Below, in pieces: positions 9,241 to 18,936 of a stretch of 64,000 bases of DNA (position 1 is its first letter; each line of letters opens with the position of its first letter). The DNA is from Paenibacillus sp. RC334. GTDB taxonomy: Bacteria > Bacillota > Bacilli > Paenibacillales > Paenibacillaceae. The position numbers and the translations under genes were made by a program. The stretch covers positions 2,170,001 through 2,234,000 of the forward strand of contig NZ_CP125370.1 in NCBI RefSeq assembly GCF_030034735.1, read 5' to 3'. Below the pieces are notes generated by a model. That model worked only from the letters and a program-made list of their open reading frames with translations, was not told the origin of the DNA and did not search any database.

Positions 9241-10239
9241 TTGGTGGATGTAATGTCGCAAGGGGAAATTGATGCCCTTTTAGCAGCTCTATCGTCCGGT
9301 GAAATGGATGCGGAAGAACTTAAAAAGGAAGATACCCAAAAGAAAGTTCGCGCTTATGACTTCAAAAGAGCGCTTCGGTTTTCCAAGGATCATATTCGGA
9401 GTTTGACGCGGATACACGAAAATTTTGCGCGGTATCTGACCACTTATTTTTCAGCACAGCTCCGGACGTTTGTCCAAATTAATGTCGTTCAGGTGGAGCA
9501 GCTTCCTTATGATGAATTCATTCGCTCCATTCCAAAAATGACCATTTTGAACATTTTTGAAGCCGAGCCGCTGGAAGGACGCATGGTGCTTGAGGTTCAC
9601 CCGAACGTAGCTTTTGCAATGCTGGACAGGCTTCTCGGAGGAACCGGATCAGCGCCGTCCAAGGTTAACGCGTTGACAGAAATTGAGACGACAATCATGG
9701 AGCGGATTTTTAGTCGTACCTTTGACAGCCTGCAAGAGGCTTGGAAAACGGTATTGGATATTGAACCGCGTTTGGAGGCAATGGAAACCAATCCGCAGTT
9801 TATGCAGATTGTTTCACCAAATGAAACGATTGCCCTGATCTCACTTAGTACCAAAATTGGTGATACCACAGGGATGATTAACCTTTGTATCCCGCACGTG
9901 GTATTGGAGCCGATTATGGCTAGACTGTCCACGCACCAGTGGTTTACATCCGAAAAGAAATCAAGGGCGCCTGAAGAGATTGACGCCTTGAGATTACGGG
10001 TCACGAAAGCGCAACTTCCCATTATTGCCGAGCTAGGTGAATCCCGAATAAATGTGGCCGAGTTTTTGGGCCTTTCGGTGGGGGATGTCATTTCATTGAA
10101 CAAACCCGTCAAGGAAGGGCTCTCCATCCGGGTGGGCGAAAAACTGAAATTCTTGGGAAGTCCCGGCATGGTAAAAGATCGTGTTGCCGTACAGATTGAT
10201 GAAATTGTCAGCGAAGGAGTTGAAGAAATTGACGAGTAA
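9241..10239 (+). CDS. fliM: Flagellar motor switch protein FliM
   Basis: FliM is the middle C-ring protein; binding of phosphorylated CheY to it sets the direction of rotation. The 332-aa product begins at a TTG (9241) eight bases after AAGGGGGTG. The N-terminal CheY-P docking motif is intact (SQGEIDALLAAL). The CheC-like middle domain has the conserved RALRFSKDHIRSLTRIHENF stretch and ETTGMINLCIPHVVLEPI-like sequence. The C-terminal SpoA (FliN-like) domain starts near residue 250. It overlaps the start of fliY. Confidence 0.98.
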   Translation: MVDVMSQGEIDALLAALSSGEMDAEELKKEDTQKKVRAYDFKRALRFSKDHIRSLTRIHENFARYLTTYFSAQLRTFVQINVVQVEQLPYDEFIRSIPKMTILNIFEAEPLEGRMVLEVHPNVAFAMLDRLLGGTGSAPSKVNALTEIETTIMERIFSRTFDSLQEAWKTVLDIEPRLEAMETNPQFMQIVSPNETIALISLSTKIGDTTGMINLCIPHVVLEPIMARLSTHQWFTSEKKSRAPEEIDALRLRVTKAQLPIIAELGESRINVAEFLGLSVGDVISLNKPVKEGLSIRVGEKLKFLGSPGMVKDRVAVQIDEIVSEGVEEIDE

Positions 10240-11536
10240 AGACTATTTGTCCCAGGAGGAAATTGATGCCCTGCTGAAACAGTCTGAAGCGGGCACGGAT
10301 TCTACTCCCGCCAACAAGACCGTTGACGATTTTCTGACTCCTCTGGAGCAGGATGCTCTCGGAGAGATCGGTAATATTACGTTCGGCAGCGCAGCGACAG
10401 CTCTTTCCACACTGCTCGGTCAAAAGGTTGATATTACAACCCCTAAAGTTTCAATTATTACCCGTTCTGAATTCGAAACAACTTTTCCTAAGCCGCACGT
10501 AGCGGTACATGTGAATTATGTAGATGGATTTGAGGGTATTAACTCGCTCGTGATCAAAAAGCGTGATGCGCAGGTCATAGCGGATTTGATGCTTGGCGGT
10601 GAAGGAAATCCGGTAGATGAAGAATTGAATGAAATTCACATCAGCGCTGTGCAGGAAGCGATGAACCAGATGATGGGTTCGTCGGCAACCTCAATGTCTA
10701 CTATGTTTAACCGATTTGTTAATATTTCTCCACCTGGAATTGATATTTTGGATCCCATGCATGGTGATGGAGTATCCAGCCTGCCAGACGAACAGACGTT
10801 GATTACAGTATCCTTCCGTTTGTTGATCGGTGACCTGATTGACTCTACATTGATGCAACTGTTGCCTGTGCATTTCGCTAAAAAGATGGTGAGCATTCTG
10901 ATGAATGGCGGAGAGGAAGATGAGCAACCGCAAGCGTCGGCACAGCAAGTAGCTGCAACGACTGCTCCAGAAGTGCCGCAACAAACCGAGATTCCGCAAC
11001 AGCAACCCGCACCAACGTATCAACAGCCGCCTGTAGCCGCACAGGTGCCTGTCCAGACGCCGCAGGATGCAGGTTATGGACAGCAACCGCCTATGTACCC
11101 TCAAGACCCTGGATACGGTCAGCAGGGAGCGCCAGGTTATGGAATGCCTGGAGGTGTCCCACCGCAGGCCCCTTATGGAGCGCCTCATCATTATGGTTCG
11201 ATACCGGGACGAAATGTAAATGTGCAGCCTGTACAATTTTCAAACTTGCAGTCCGGTGCATTTGCGCAAGTGGATGAAAACAATTTAAATTTATTGATGG
11301 ACATTCCCCTTAGAGTCACCGTAGAATTAGGAAGGACCCAAAAGCAAATTAAAGATATTCTAGAGCTCTCACAAGGTTCAATTATTGAACTGGACAAGCT
11401 TGCTGGGGAGCCAGTAGACATTCTGGTTAACAACAAACTGATTGCCAAAGGCGAGGTTGTCGTAATCGATGAGAACTTCGGCGTGCGTGTGACGGATATT
11501 GTAAGCCAATGGGACCGTATTCAAAAATTACAATAA
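10229..11536 (+). CDS. fliY: Flagellar motor switch phosphatase FliY (FliN-type C-ring protein)
   Basis: FliY is the Gram-positive C-ring component that also dephosphorylates CheY-P. The product is about 435 aa. It has an N-terminal CheY-binding motif (LSQEEIDALL), then a CheC-type domain with both ExxN active-site signatures intact (EIGN in DALGEIGNITFG and EAMN in VQEAMNQMMG). A long Pro/Gln/Gly/Tyr-rich linker (about residues 235-335) follows, then a C-terminal FliN/SpoA domain (DIPLRVTVELGRTQKQIKDI). The TTG at 10229 is nine bases after AAGGAG and is preferred; TTG 10220 abuts that site. The linker is longer than in B. subtilis FliY. Confidence 0.96.
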   Translation: MTSKDYLSQEEIDALLKQSEAGTDSTPANKTVDDFLTPLEQDALGEIGNITFGSAATALSTLLGQKVDITTPKVSIITRSEFETTFPKPHVAVHVNYVDGFEGINSLVIKKRDAQVIADLMLGGEGNPVDEELNEIHISAVQEAMNQMMGSSATSMSTMFNRFVNISPPGIDILDPMHGDGVSSLPDEQTLITVSFRLLIGDLIDSTLMQLLPVHFAKKMVSILMNGGEEDEQPQASAQQVAATTAPEVPQQTEIPQQQPAPTYQQPPVAAQVPVQTPQDAGYGQQPPMYPQDPGYGQQGAPGYGMPGGVPPQAPYGAPHHYGSIPGRNVNVQPVQFSNLQSGAFAQVDENNLNLLMDIPLRVTVELGRTQKQIKDILELSQGSIIELDKLAGEPVDILVNNKLIAKGEVVVIDENFGVRVTDIVSQWDRIQKLQ

Positions 11537-11565
11537 TAGCATAATTTAGGGAGGATTTATTTCAG

Positions 11566-11931
11566 ATGGCAAACCGTATTTTGATCGTGGACGATGCTGC
11601 ATTTATGAGAATGATGATTCGGGACATCCTGTCCAAAAATGGATATGAAGTAGTAGGAGAGGCCCAGGATGGATCACAGGCTATTGAAAAATTCAAGGAA
11701 CTTCGTCCGGACCTGATTACGATGGATATTACGATGCCCGAAATGGACGGCATTGCCGCTCTGAAGGAAATCAAAAAAATTGACGCGAACGCAAAGGTCA
11801 TTATGTGTTCCGCGATGGGTCAGCAAGCGATGGTTATTGATGCTATCCAAGCAGGCGCAAAAGATTTTATTGTTAAGCCTTTCCAATCGGATCGGGTTAT
11901 CGAAGCCATCAACAAAACACTGGGTGTGTAA
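11566..11931 (+). CDS. cheY: Chemotaxis response regulator CheY
   Basis: CheY carries the phosphoryl signal from CheA to the switch (FliM/FliY). The 121-aa single receiver domain has the acidic pair D9-D10, the phospho-acceptor D54 in TMDITMPEMDG, the switch Ser/Thr region (VIMCSAMGQQ) and the conserved lysine in KDFIVKPF. No output domain is present. It follows fliY, as in the B. subtilis fla/che operon, so its partner phosphatase is encoded next to it. The ribosome binding site is AGGGAGGAT. Confidence 0.97.
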   Translation: MANRILIVDDAAFMRMMIRDILSKNGYEVVGEAQDGSQAIEKFKELRPDLITMDITMPEMDGIAALKEIKKIDANAKVIMCSAMGQQAMVIDAIQAGAKDFIVKPFQSDRVIEAINKTLGV

Positions 11932-11943
11932 GGCGCATCCGGT

Positions 11944-12477
11944 ATGGATACACAACAGGGTGCCTCTGACGCATTGAGTACATCTAGCAATATAGGCAAC
12001 ATTGCCTGGGTCCTTTTCGTGCTGATCTTTATCATCGTACTGATCGTGTACTTGATACGGTTTTTGAGTAAAAGAAATCAGAGCTGGTTCAGCAACCGCT
12101 CCGTTCGCATACTGGGAGGCGTGGGGCTGGGCCCTAACAAATCCCTTCAGCTTGTTGAAGTTGGCAGCAGTGTGTACCTCATTGGTGTGGGAGAAGATAT
12201 CCGGCTTGTTGACAAAGTATCCGATCCTGAAGAAGTGGAGCAAATTTTGGCCGCACTGGAGCAGGAAGCTTCTCTGCAGCGCGGCCCGATTGCCCCGCTA
12301 TTCGCTAAAATTGCGGATAAGCTTCGCCGGAACACCGCGGCACAGCAGCAGTCTGAAGAGGAAACGTCTTTTCACGAGATGTTCGAATCCAAGCTTCGGC
12401 AGATGCCGAATCGTAAGGATAAACTCGAAAAGCTGCGCAATGAGGAGAATACTACAGATCGGTCGGGAGATTCATGA
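11944..12477 (+). CDS. fliO: Flagellar biosynthetic protein FliO (FliZ-like)
   Basis: FliO helps the FliP core of the export gate assemble. The 177-aa protein has one transmembrane segment (about residues 18-41, NIAWVLFVLIFIIVLIVYLI) with no classical cleavable signal in front. The FliO cytoplasmic domain follows (RSVRILGGVGLGPNKSLQLV, VGSSVYLIGVGEDIRLVDKV). The C-terminal 60 residues are charged and variable. In B. subtilis the equivalent gene was called fliZ. Its stop overlaps the fliP start (ATGA). Confidence 0.93.
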   Translation: MDTQQGASDALSTSSNIGNIAWVLFVLIFIIVLIVYLIRFLSKRNQSWFSNRSVRILGGVGLGPNKSLQLVEVGSSVYLIGVGEDIRLVDKVSDPEEVEQILAALEQEASLQRGPIAPLFAKIADKLRRNTAAQQQSEEETSFHEMFESKLRQMPNRKDKLEKLRNEENTTDRSGDS

Positions 12478-13229
12478 GAAAAAAGATTATACTTGCATGT
12501 TTGCTGCTTGTCTTGTTCAGCTTCATTTCGGTGACGGCGGCCTCTGCGGAACCGATTCCGAACATTGATATTCAAGTCGGCAACTCGGATAAAGGACAGC
12601 CCGGTGCCACCTCGCTGTCTATTATTTTACTTATTACTGTCATCAGTGTAGCGCCCGCGTTGCTTGTGCTTATGACGAGCTTTACGCGAATTGTGATCGT
12701 GCTGGGCTTTGTTCGCACCTCGCTGGGGACTCAGCAGATGCCGCCTAACCAGGTGCTTGTCGGGCTGGCTCTGTTTCTTACCTTATTCATTATGGCACCG
12801 ACGTTCTCAGCTATGAACGAAACTGCCCTCCAGCCGTATCTCAAGGGGGATTTGACACAGTCTCAGGCGCTGGACAAGGCTGCGGTACCCATCAAGACCT
12901 TTATGTTCTCTCATACACGGGAGAAGGATCTACTGCTCTTTATGAAATACACCAAGATGGAAAAACCGAAAAACTACCAGGATATTCCATTAACGGTGAT
13001 GGTTCCGGCTTATGCCATTAGTGAGTTAAAGACAGCATTTCAGATGGGCTTCATGATCTTTATACCATTTTTGGTTATTGACATTGTGGTGGCGAGTACG
13101 CTCATGGCTATGGGGATGATGATGCTGCCGCCGGTGATGATTTCGCTTCCTTTTAAAATACTGCTGTTTGTGCTCGTAGATGGTTGGTATCTGGTCGTCA
13201 AATCATTGCTTCTGAGCTTTAACACATGA
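12474..13229 (+). CDS. fliP: Flagellar export gate protein FliP
   Basis: FliP forms the core ring of the type III export gate with FliQ and FliR. The product is 251 aa. It has an N-terminal signal peptide ending near SVTAASAEP, then the conserved SLSIILLITVISVAPALLVL and TSFTRIVIVLGFVRTSLGTQ segments, a loop, and two C-terminal membrane helices with MGMMMLPPVMISLPFKILLF. Length and motifs fit the family well. It overlaps fliO by four bases. Confidence 0.98.
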   Translation: MRKKIILACLLLVLFSFISVTAASAEPIPNIDIQVGNSDKGQPGATSLSIILLITVISVAPALLVLMTSFTRIVIVLGFVRTSLGTQQMPPNQVLVGLALFLTLFIMAPTFSAMNETALQPYLKGDLTQSQALDKAAVPIKTFMFSHTREKDLLLFMKYTKMEKPKNYQDIPLTVMVPAYAISELKTAFQMGFMIFIPFLVIDIVVASTLMAMGMMMLPPVMISLPFKILLFVLVDGWYLVVKSLLLSFNT

Positions 13230-13266
13230 ATATTTCCCGCAGGGACAGCAATCAAGGAGGACGGCA

Positions 13267-13536
13267 ATGACTTCGGAGTTTATTATTTCCCTTGCCGGAC
13301 AAGCGGTGTACACAGTGCTTAAAGTTAGCGCTCCGATGCTGATTTTGGGACTGGTCGTCGGTTTGATTATCAGTATTTTTCAGGCGACAACCCAAATTCA
13401 GGAGCAGACTTTGGCATTTGTTCCGAAGATTGTCGCCGTATTACTGGCATTGCTCTTGTTCGGACCTTGGATATTGACGACATTAGTGGATTTTACGTTT
13501 AACATTCTGGACAATCTGTACAAATATATAGGTTAG
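13267..13536 (+). CDS. fliQ: Flagellar export gate protein FliQ
   Basis: FliQ is a two-helix hairpin protein wrapped around the FliP/FliR core of the export gate. The 89-aa product has two transmembrane segments (about residues 16-40 and 52-78) and the conserved LVVGLIISIFQATTQIQEQT and LAFVPKIVAVL elements. AAGGAGG lies before ATG 13267. It is flanked by fliP and fliR in the universal order. Confidence 0.97.
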   Translation: MTSEFIISLAGQAVYTVLKVSAPMLILGLVVGLIISIFQATTQIQEQTLAFVPKIVAVLLALLLFGPWILTTLVDFTFNILDNLYKYIG

Positions 13537-13545
13537 GCTGAAGTT

Positions 13546-14331
13546 ATGGACATGTTGTTACAGAGTTTTCCTGTTTTTTTGCTGATTTTTTGTCGGATTA
13601 CCTCGTTTTTTGTAGTAGCGCCTATATTTTCAACCCGAGGAGTACCTAGTACCTTTAAGGTCGGGATTTCCGGATTTCTCGCATTGATTGTGTATCTCAC
13701 TTATGGTACGCATCAGCAAGTACCGACGGATGCAGCGTATGTGCTGTTGGTAGGTCGCGAGGTGCTGATTGGATTGTTGCTGGGTTTCACCGCTTATTTA
13801 TTCATGACAGCGATCCAAACCGCAGGTTCCTTTATTGATCTTCAGGTGGGTTTCGGGATGGCAAGTGTGTTCGACCCGATGACAGGAGCTTCGTCGCCTC
13901 TAACGGGGAATTTCAAGTTTGCCATAGCCGTGTTGCTCTTTTTAAGTTTAAATGGGCATCACCACCTGATAACCGCTATTTTATACAGTTATGATTGGGT
14001 GCCGCTGACAAATGATTTTTTTGTAAAGCTGTATGGAGGTAGTGTTACAGAGTTTCTGGTACGTTCCTTTGCTGAATCCTTTTTGCTGGCTTTTCAAATT
14101 GCGGCTCCTATAGTAGTAGCTACTTTTTTAACGGATGTGGGACTCGGATTTTTGGCTAAAACGGCTCCGCAGTTTAACATTTTTGTTATTGGCGTGCCGC
14201 TCAAAATTATTGTCGGGCTGTTCATGTTACTGCTTCTGATGCCGAGTTTTGCTTTTATCTTCGAAAAATTGTTTACTGTGATGTTCGAATCCATGCGCAA
14301 CTTGTTGGATATTATGGGCAACCGTCCTTAA
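13546..14331 (+). CDS. fliR: Flagellar export gate protein FliR
   Basis: FliR completes the FliPQR export pore. The 261-aa polytopic membrane protein has about six hydrophobic helices and the family motifs FLLIFCRITSFFVVAPIFSTRGVP, GREVLIGLLLGFTAYLF and LQVGFGMASVFDP. It starts ten bases after fliQ ends and is followed closely by flhB, its functional partner. Confidence 0.97.
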   Translation: MDMLLQSFPVFLLIFCRITSFFVVAPIFSTRGVPSTFKVGISGFLALIVYLTYGTHQQVPTDAAYVLLVGREVLIGLLLGFTAYLFMTAIQTAGSFIDLQVGFGMASVFDPMTGASSPLTGNFKFAIAVLLFLSLNGHHHLITAILYSYDWVPLTNDFFVKLYGGSVTEFLVRSFAESFLLAFQIAAPIVVATFLTDVGLGFLAKTAPQFNIFVIGVPLKIIVGLFMLLLLMPSFAFIFEKLFTVMFESMRNLLDIMGNRP

Positions 14332-14354
14332 TATCTGGTTTGGAGGAACGTAGT

Positions 14355-15443
14355 TTGTCATTTAAATATGCTATGAACCTGCAGTTGTTCTCAGGGGAAA
14401 AAACGGAAAAAGCCACACCCAAAAAGAAACAGGATGCTAGGCAAAAGGGGCAGGTTGCCAAAAGTATGGAGTTGCCCGGGGCGGGCGTCCTGCTGGTAAC
14501 GTTTTTCTGCCTTATGATTTTCGGCGGGTATTTCAAGGATCATGCGGTTCGCTTGTTTCGGGATATTTTTGTAAATCGGTTAACGATGGAAGTAACGCCG
14601 AACACTACAATGCTGATGATGGGTGAGTATGGCGTGCAAATCATGATTATGCTGGCTCCTATTTTTGTTGGGGCCATTGTCATCGGGATCGTGGCAAATT
14701 ACATGCAGATCGGTTTCTTGTTAACTGGAGAGGGGATTACGCCCAAGTTTAGCAAGATTGACCCGATTAAAGGATTTAAAAATATTTTTTCCATGCGGTC
14801 ACTGGTCGAATTCCTCAAATCTGTTTTAAAAATGTCCGTGATCGGCTATCTGGTGTACGGCGTGCTCTGGAAAACAAAAGCAGACTTACCCAAGCTGGCC
14901 GAAATGTCCGGTGACCAGATGTTGAGCTTTACGGCATCATTAACCATGGAGCTGGGACTCAAAATTGGTGTGGTGCTGTTCGTTTTAGCAATATTGGATT
15001 ATATGTATCAACGCTATGAGCATGAGAAAAATCTGAAAATGTCCAAACAGGACATCAAGGATGAATATAAGAAAATGGAGGGTGACCCGCTGATCAAAGG
15101 GAAAATTCGTGAACGACAGCGCCGAATGGCTATGCAGCGCATGATGCAGGAAGTTCCCAATGCAGATGTCATCATTACCAACCCTACGCACTTTGCTGTG
15201 GCTTTGAAATATGACGGTTCGGAGATGGATGCGCCGCAGATTATTGCGAAAGGGCAAGATTACGTAGCGCTCCGAATTAAGGAAATTGCCAAGCAAAACG
15301 GCGTTATAACGATGGAAAACAAGCCGCTGGCACGGGCGCTGTTTCAAAGAGCCGAAATCGGGGATGCCATTCCAGCTGATCTGTTCCAGGCTGTTGCCGA
15401 AGTGCTGGCGTATGTATATAAATTAAAAGGTAAAGTGAAATAA
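14355..15443 (+). CDS. flhB: Flagellar export switch protein FlhB
   Basis: FlhB controls substrate specificity of the export gate and self-cleaves in its cytoplasmic domain. The product is 362 aa with four transmembrane helices (between about residues 35 and 215). The cytoplasmic domain contains the autocleavage motif N276-P-T-H279. The N-terminus LQLFSGEKTEKATPKKKQDAR matches the family. TTG 14355 is chosen because GGAGG (14342-14346) is eight bases upstream; the frame opens earlier at a TTG that overlaps that site. Confidence 0.97.
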   Translation: MSFKYAMNLQLFSGEKTEKATPKKKQDARQKGQVAKSMELPGAGVLLVTFFCLMIFGGYFKDHAVRLFRDIFVNRLTMEVTPNTTMLMMGEYGVQIMIMLAPIFVGAIVIGIVANYMQIGFLLTGEGITPKFSKIDPIKGFKNIFSMRSLVEFLKSVLKMSVIGYLVYGVLWKTKADLPKLAEMSGDQMLSFTASLTMELGLKIGVVLFVLAILDYMYQRYEHEKNLKMSKQDIKDEYKKMEGDPLIKGKIRERQRRMAMQRMMQEVPNADVIITNPTHFAVALKYDGSEMDAPQIIAKGQDYVALRIKEIAKQNGVITMENKPLARALFQRAEIGDAIPADLFQAVAEVLAYVYKLKGKVK

Positions 15444-15466
15444 AGGGATCGGAGGCCAAGAGACCC

Positions 15467-17500
15467 GTGAAAATAAAAGAAATAACCGTCCTTGCAGGCG
15501 TCATCGGCATCGTCCTTATGATGATTCTACCGATCCCTTCATGGTTGCTCGACATTTTGCTCGTGATCAACATATCGATTGCTTTGATGATTCTACTTGT
15601 GTCCATGAACACAAAGGAAGCTTTACAGTTCTCTATTTTTCCTTCATTACTGCTCATCACAACGTTATTTCGTCTGGCGCTTAATATTTCTACGACCAAG
15701 CTCATTTTAGGTGAGGGACATGCCGGGGAAGTAGTGGCTACGTTTGGTAGTTGGATTGCAGGTGGACAAATTGCGGTCGGTTTTGTTGTCTTCCTAATTC
15801 TCGTGGTTGTGCAGTTTATCGTGATCACCAAGGGCTCCGAGCGGGTTGCTGAGGTAGGCGCACGGTTTACACTGGACGCGATGCCGGGTAAACAAATGAG
15901 TATTGATGCCGACCTGAATGCAGGTCTGATCAACGAACAGCAAGCCCGTGAACGGCGCAGTAAAATCGAACGAGAAGCGGATTTTTACGGAGCAATGGAT
16001 GGTGCCAGCAAATTTGTTAAAGGTGACGCCATTGCCAGTATTATCATTTTGATTATCAACCTGGTCGGCGGTTTTATTATCGGTATGGCTGTTCAGGGTA
16101 AAGGGTTTCAGGAGGCGCTGTCGACTTACTCCGTTCTGACCATTGGTGATGGACTGGTTAGCCAGATCCCCGCGTTGCTCATATCCACAGCGTCAGGTCT
16201 GATCGTTACACGAGCAACATCTGATGGAAACTTGGCGGATGATTTGACGGAGCAGCTCTTTTCATATCCAAAACTGATTTACATCGTGGCTGCCACGATT
16301 GCTTTGTTGGGCTTGTTTACTCCTATTCATATCATTACGACCCTTCCACTGGCTGTTCTGCTGTTTTTTGCGGCCCGAAGAATGCAGGGCAATATGGAAC
16401 GTAAGCAGATTGCTGATGAACAGATGGAAGAAGAGCAGCAGATTGAAGAGGTGCGCAGTCCGGAAAGTGTCATTAATTTGCTTCAGGTCGATCCGATCGA
16501 ATTCGAGTTTGGATACGGGCTGATTCCGCTGGCTGATACGCAGCAGGGCGGGGATTTGCTAGACCGGATTATTATGATCCGTCGTCAATGTGCGCTGGAA
16601 CTGGGCTTGGTTGTGCCGGTCATTCGTATACGGGACAATATCCAGCTCAAGCCGAACGAGTATGTAATCAAGATTAAAGGCAATACGGTAGGCGGCGGGG
16701 AATTGCTGTTAAACCATTATCTGGCAATGAGCCCGGGATACGACGACGATTCCATTACAGGCATCGAAACGACAGAACCAGCCTTCGGATTGCCTGCGCT
16801 CTGGATTGATGAGAATACCAAGGATGTTGCGGAGCTGTCCGGTTATACGGTTGTGGACCCTCCTTCGGTTGTAGCTACTCATTTGACGGAAACGATCAAG
16901 AAACATGCCCACGAGTTGCTTGGTAGACAGGAAACGCGGTCGCTGGTCGACAATCTCAAGGAAAATTATCCGGTGCTTGTGGACGATCTTATTCCTTCCG
17001 TGTTGGCGATTGGAGATGTACAAAAAGTGCTGGCCAAGCTGTTAAAAGAAAAAATCTCCATCCGCGATATGGTGACCATTTTCGAAACGCTGGCTGATTA
17101 CGGCACTTATACAAAAGATCCGGACGTGCTGACTGAATATGTTCGCCAGGCGTTATCTCGCCAGATTACACAACAGTTCGCCCAGCAGGGAGAGACGCTA
17201 CGTGTCATTACCGTGGGACCAGGGCTGGAGAAGAAAATTGCCGAAAGCGTGCAACAGTCGGAGCAGGGCAGCTATCTGGCACTTGATCCGGTATCAACGC
17301 AGACGGTGTATCAAAGGATGATGGAGCAAATCAATCGTCTCATTCAATCCGGGCAGCAGCCTATCGTATTAACATCACCAACGATTCGTATGTATTTGCG
17401 GCAAGTGATGGAACGTACGATGCAGGATGTCCCGGTACTGTCGTACAGTGAGCTGGAGCCGAACGTTGAAATTCAAAGTGTCGGGGTGGTGAACTTATGA
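15467..17500 (+). CDS. flhA: Flagellar export gate protein FlhA
   Basis: FlhA forms the nonameric cytoplasmic ring of the export gate that docks chaperone-substrate complexes. The 677-aa product has about eight N-terminal transmembrane helices and the FHIPEP-family signature region (RVAEVGARFTLDAMPGKQMS, DADLNAGLINEQQARERR). A large cytoplasmic domain runs from about residue 310 to the end. It begins with GTG 15467 after a GGAGG site. Its last codons overlap the start of flhF (ATGA). Confidence 0.98.
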   Translation: MKIKEITVLAGVIGIVLMMILPIPSWLLDILLVINISIALMILLVSMNTKEALQFSIFPSLLLITTLFRLALNISTTKLILGEGHAGEVVATFGSWIAGGQIAVGFVVFLILVVVQFIVITKGSERVAEVGARFTLDAMPGKQMSIDADLNAGLINEQQARERRSKIEREADFYGAMDGASKFVKGDAIASIIILIINLVGGFIIGMAVQGKGFQEALSTYSVLTIGDGLVSQIPALLISTASGLIVTRATSDGNLADDLTEQLFSYPKLIYIVAATIALLGLFTPIHIITTLPLAVLLFFAARRMQGNMERKQIADEQMEEEQQIEEVRSPESVINLLQVDPIEFEFGYGLIPLADTQQGGDLLDRIIMIRRQCALELGLVVPVIRIRDNIQLKPNEYVIKIKGNTVGGGELLLNHYLAMSPGYDDDSITGIETTEPAFGLPALWIDENTKDVAELSGYTVVDPPSVVATHLTETIKKHAHELLGRQETRSLVDNLKENYPVLVDDLIPSVLAIGDVQKVLAKLLKEKISIRDMVTIFETLADYGTYTKDPDVLTEYVRQALSRQITQQFAQQGETLRVITVGPGLEKKIAESVQQSEQGSYLALDPVSTQTVYQRMMEQINRLIQSGQQPIVLTSPTIRMYLRQVMERTMQDVPVLSYSELEPNVEIQSVGVVNL

Positions 17501-18936
17501 GAGTGAAACGATATGTAGTGGATACAATGCCGGAGGCCATGATGCAAATCAGAGGCGACTTCGGAACGGATGCCGTCATTTTGAGCACCAAGGAAATGAA
17601 GATCGGCGGATTCATGGGTATGTTCGGAAAAAAGAAAATCGAAGTCGTCGCTGCGGTAGAGGAGCAGCAGCTTCAAAAACCACGACGGGTTCAACCGTCA
17701 CAGCAGCAGTCGGTTGAGGCTTTTCCACCCATAAATGCTCCTGAGCAGCAGGAAGTACCATCGTCACCAGTGGTTCCCAGACAAGCCGCTCCTGAAGCCT
17801 ATCGACGGGTAACGCAGATGACGAACAGTTCCAAAAAGGGGTTGGCTGATTTGCTGGCTGGCTCCGAACAAGCTGCCTCAAGCATGGAGCGTTCTTCATA
17901 CGGGGCTGGTTATAGTGTGGAAACAGAAAATGAAGCTTTGAACAACAAAGCAGCGGTTCCGAAAAAGGAGACATCCGACGAATTGTTTAAGCTACCTTCG
18001 GAGGCAAGCGTTCCAGACAAGATAGGGGCAGAGGAAAATCAAGCCCTGCTTAATGAATTACGGGAAATGAAAGCTATGATGACTCGATTTTCCCGCAATT
18101 CTGTGATGGAAAATACTTGGCCGGAACCGTTACAAAAGATTTGTGAGCGTATGCTGGAGCAGGAAGTGGAACGCGATTTGCTGGAGCATTGGCTTGAACG
18201 GGTATATGAGCGCCGAAGTGAGCATCCGTCTGATCCTGAATCTTTTGATTGGGAACATGCTCTTCGTGCAGAAGTGGCCGGTTTCATTCGGGAAAGGCTG
18301 GACAAGGGCATCTCAAAAGATACCAAAATTGTGTATGTGGCAGGTCCAACCGGAGTGGGAAAAACGACGACCATTGCCAAGCTGGCAGCAGAACAGCTGT
18401 TTAAGCATCAACGCAAAGTCGGATTTATTACCTCTGACACGTACCGTATCTCGGCTGTCGAACAGTTGCGTACATACGCTACGATTTTGAATGTTCCGCT
18501 TGAAGTCGTGCAATCTCCCGGAGATGTTCACAGAGCTATTCAGCGTCTGGATCATTGTGACTTGATCCTGATGGATACTGCAGGACGAAATTACCGTAAT
18601 GAGCTGCTCGTTTCGGAATTGCAAAGTCTGCTTTCACCTATTAAGGAAAGTGAGACGTATCTGGTGCTTAGCCTAACGTCCAAAAGCAAGGATATGCTCA
18701 ACATAACCGGACATTTCAGTAAGTTTGGCCTTGGTAAGGTTGTATTTACCAAAATGGATGAGACAGGTAGTTGTGGTGGTATGTTTAATCTGTTGCACCA
18801 GTTTCCTATGCAACTGGCCTATATTACGAACGGTCAAAATGTACCTGACGATCTACTACATCCAGATACAGAAATGGTGACAAACCTGCTGTTCGGAACC
18901 ACAGAATCGTCAGGAGATACTGAGGATTCTGTATGA
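17497..18936 (+). CDS. flhF: Flagellar biosynthesis GTPase FlhF
   Basis: FlhF is the third SRP-type GTPase, which places flagella and recruits early basal-body parts. The product is 479 aa. It has the conserved N-terminal MRVKRYVVDTMPEAMMQIRGDFG, a poorly conserved Gln/Ser/Pro-rich linker (about residues 50-200), a helical N domain and a GTPase G domain. The G domain shows P-loop GPTGVGKTTTIAKLA, DTAGRN and a TKMDET-type base-recognition motif. It overlaps flhA and flhG by four bases each, so it is translated together with its regulator FlhG. Confidence 0.97.
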   Translation: MRVKRYVVDTMPEAMMQIRGDFGTDAVILSTKEMKIGGFMGMFGKKKIEVVAAVEEQQLQKPRRVQPSQQQSVEAFPPINAPEQQEVPSSPVVPRQAAPEAYRRVTQMTNSSKKGLADLLAGSEQAASSMERSSYGAGYSVETENEALNNKAAVPKKETSDELFKLPSEASVPDKIGAEENQALLNELREMKAMMTRFSRNSVMENTWPEPLQKICERMLEQEVERDLLEHWLERVYERRSEHPSDPESFDWEHALRAEVAGFIRERLDKGISKDTKIVYVAGPTGVGKTTTIAKLAAEQLFKHQRKVGFITSDTYRISAVEQLRTYATILNVPLEVVQSPGDVHRAIQRLDHCDLILMDTAGRNYRNELLVSELQSLLSPIKESETYLVLSLTSKSKDMLNITGHFSKFGLGKVVFTKMDETGSCGGMFNLLHQFPMQLAYITNGQNVPDDLLHPDTEMVTNLLFGTTESSGDTEDSV

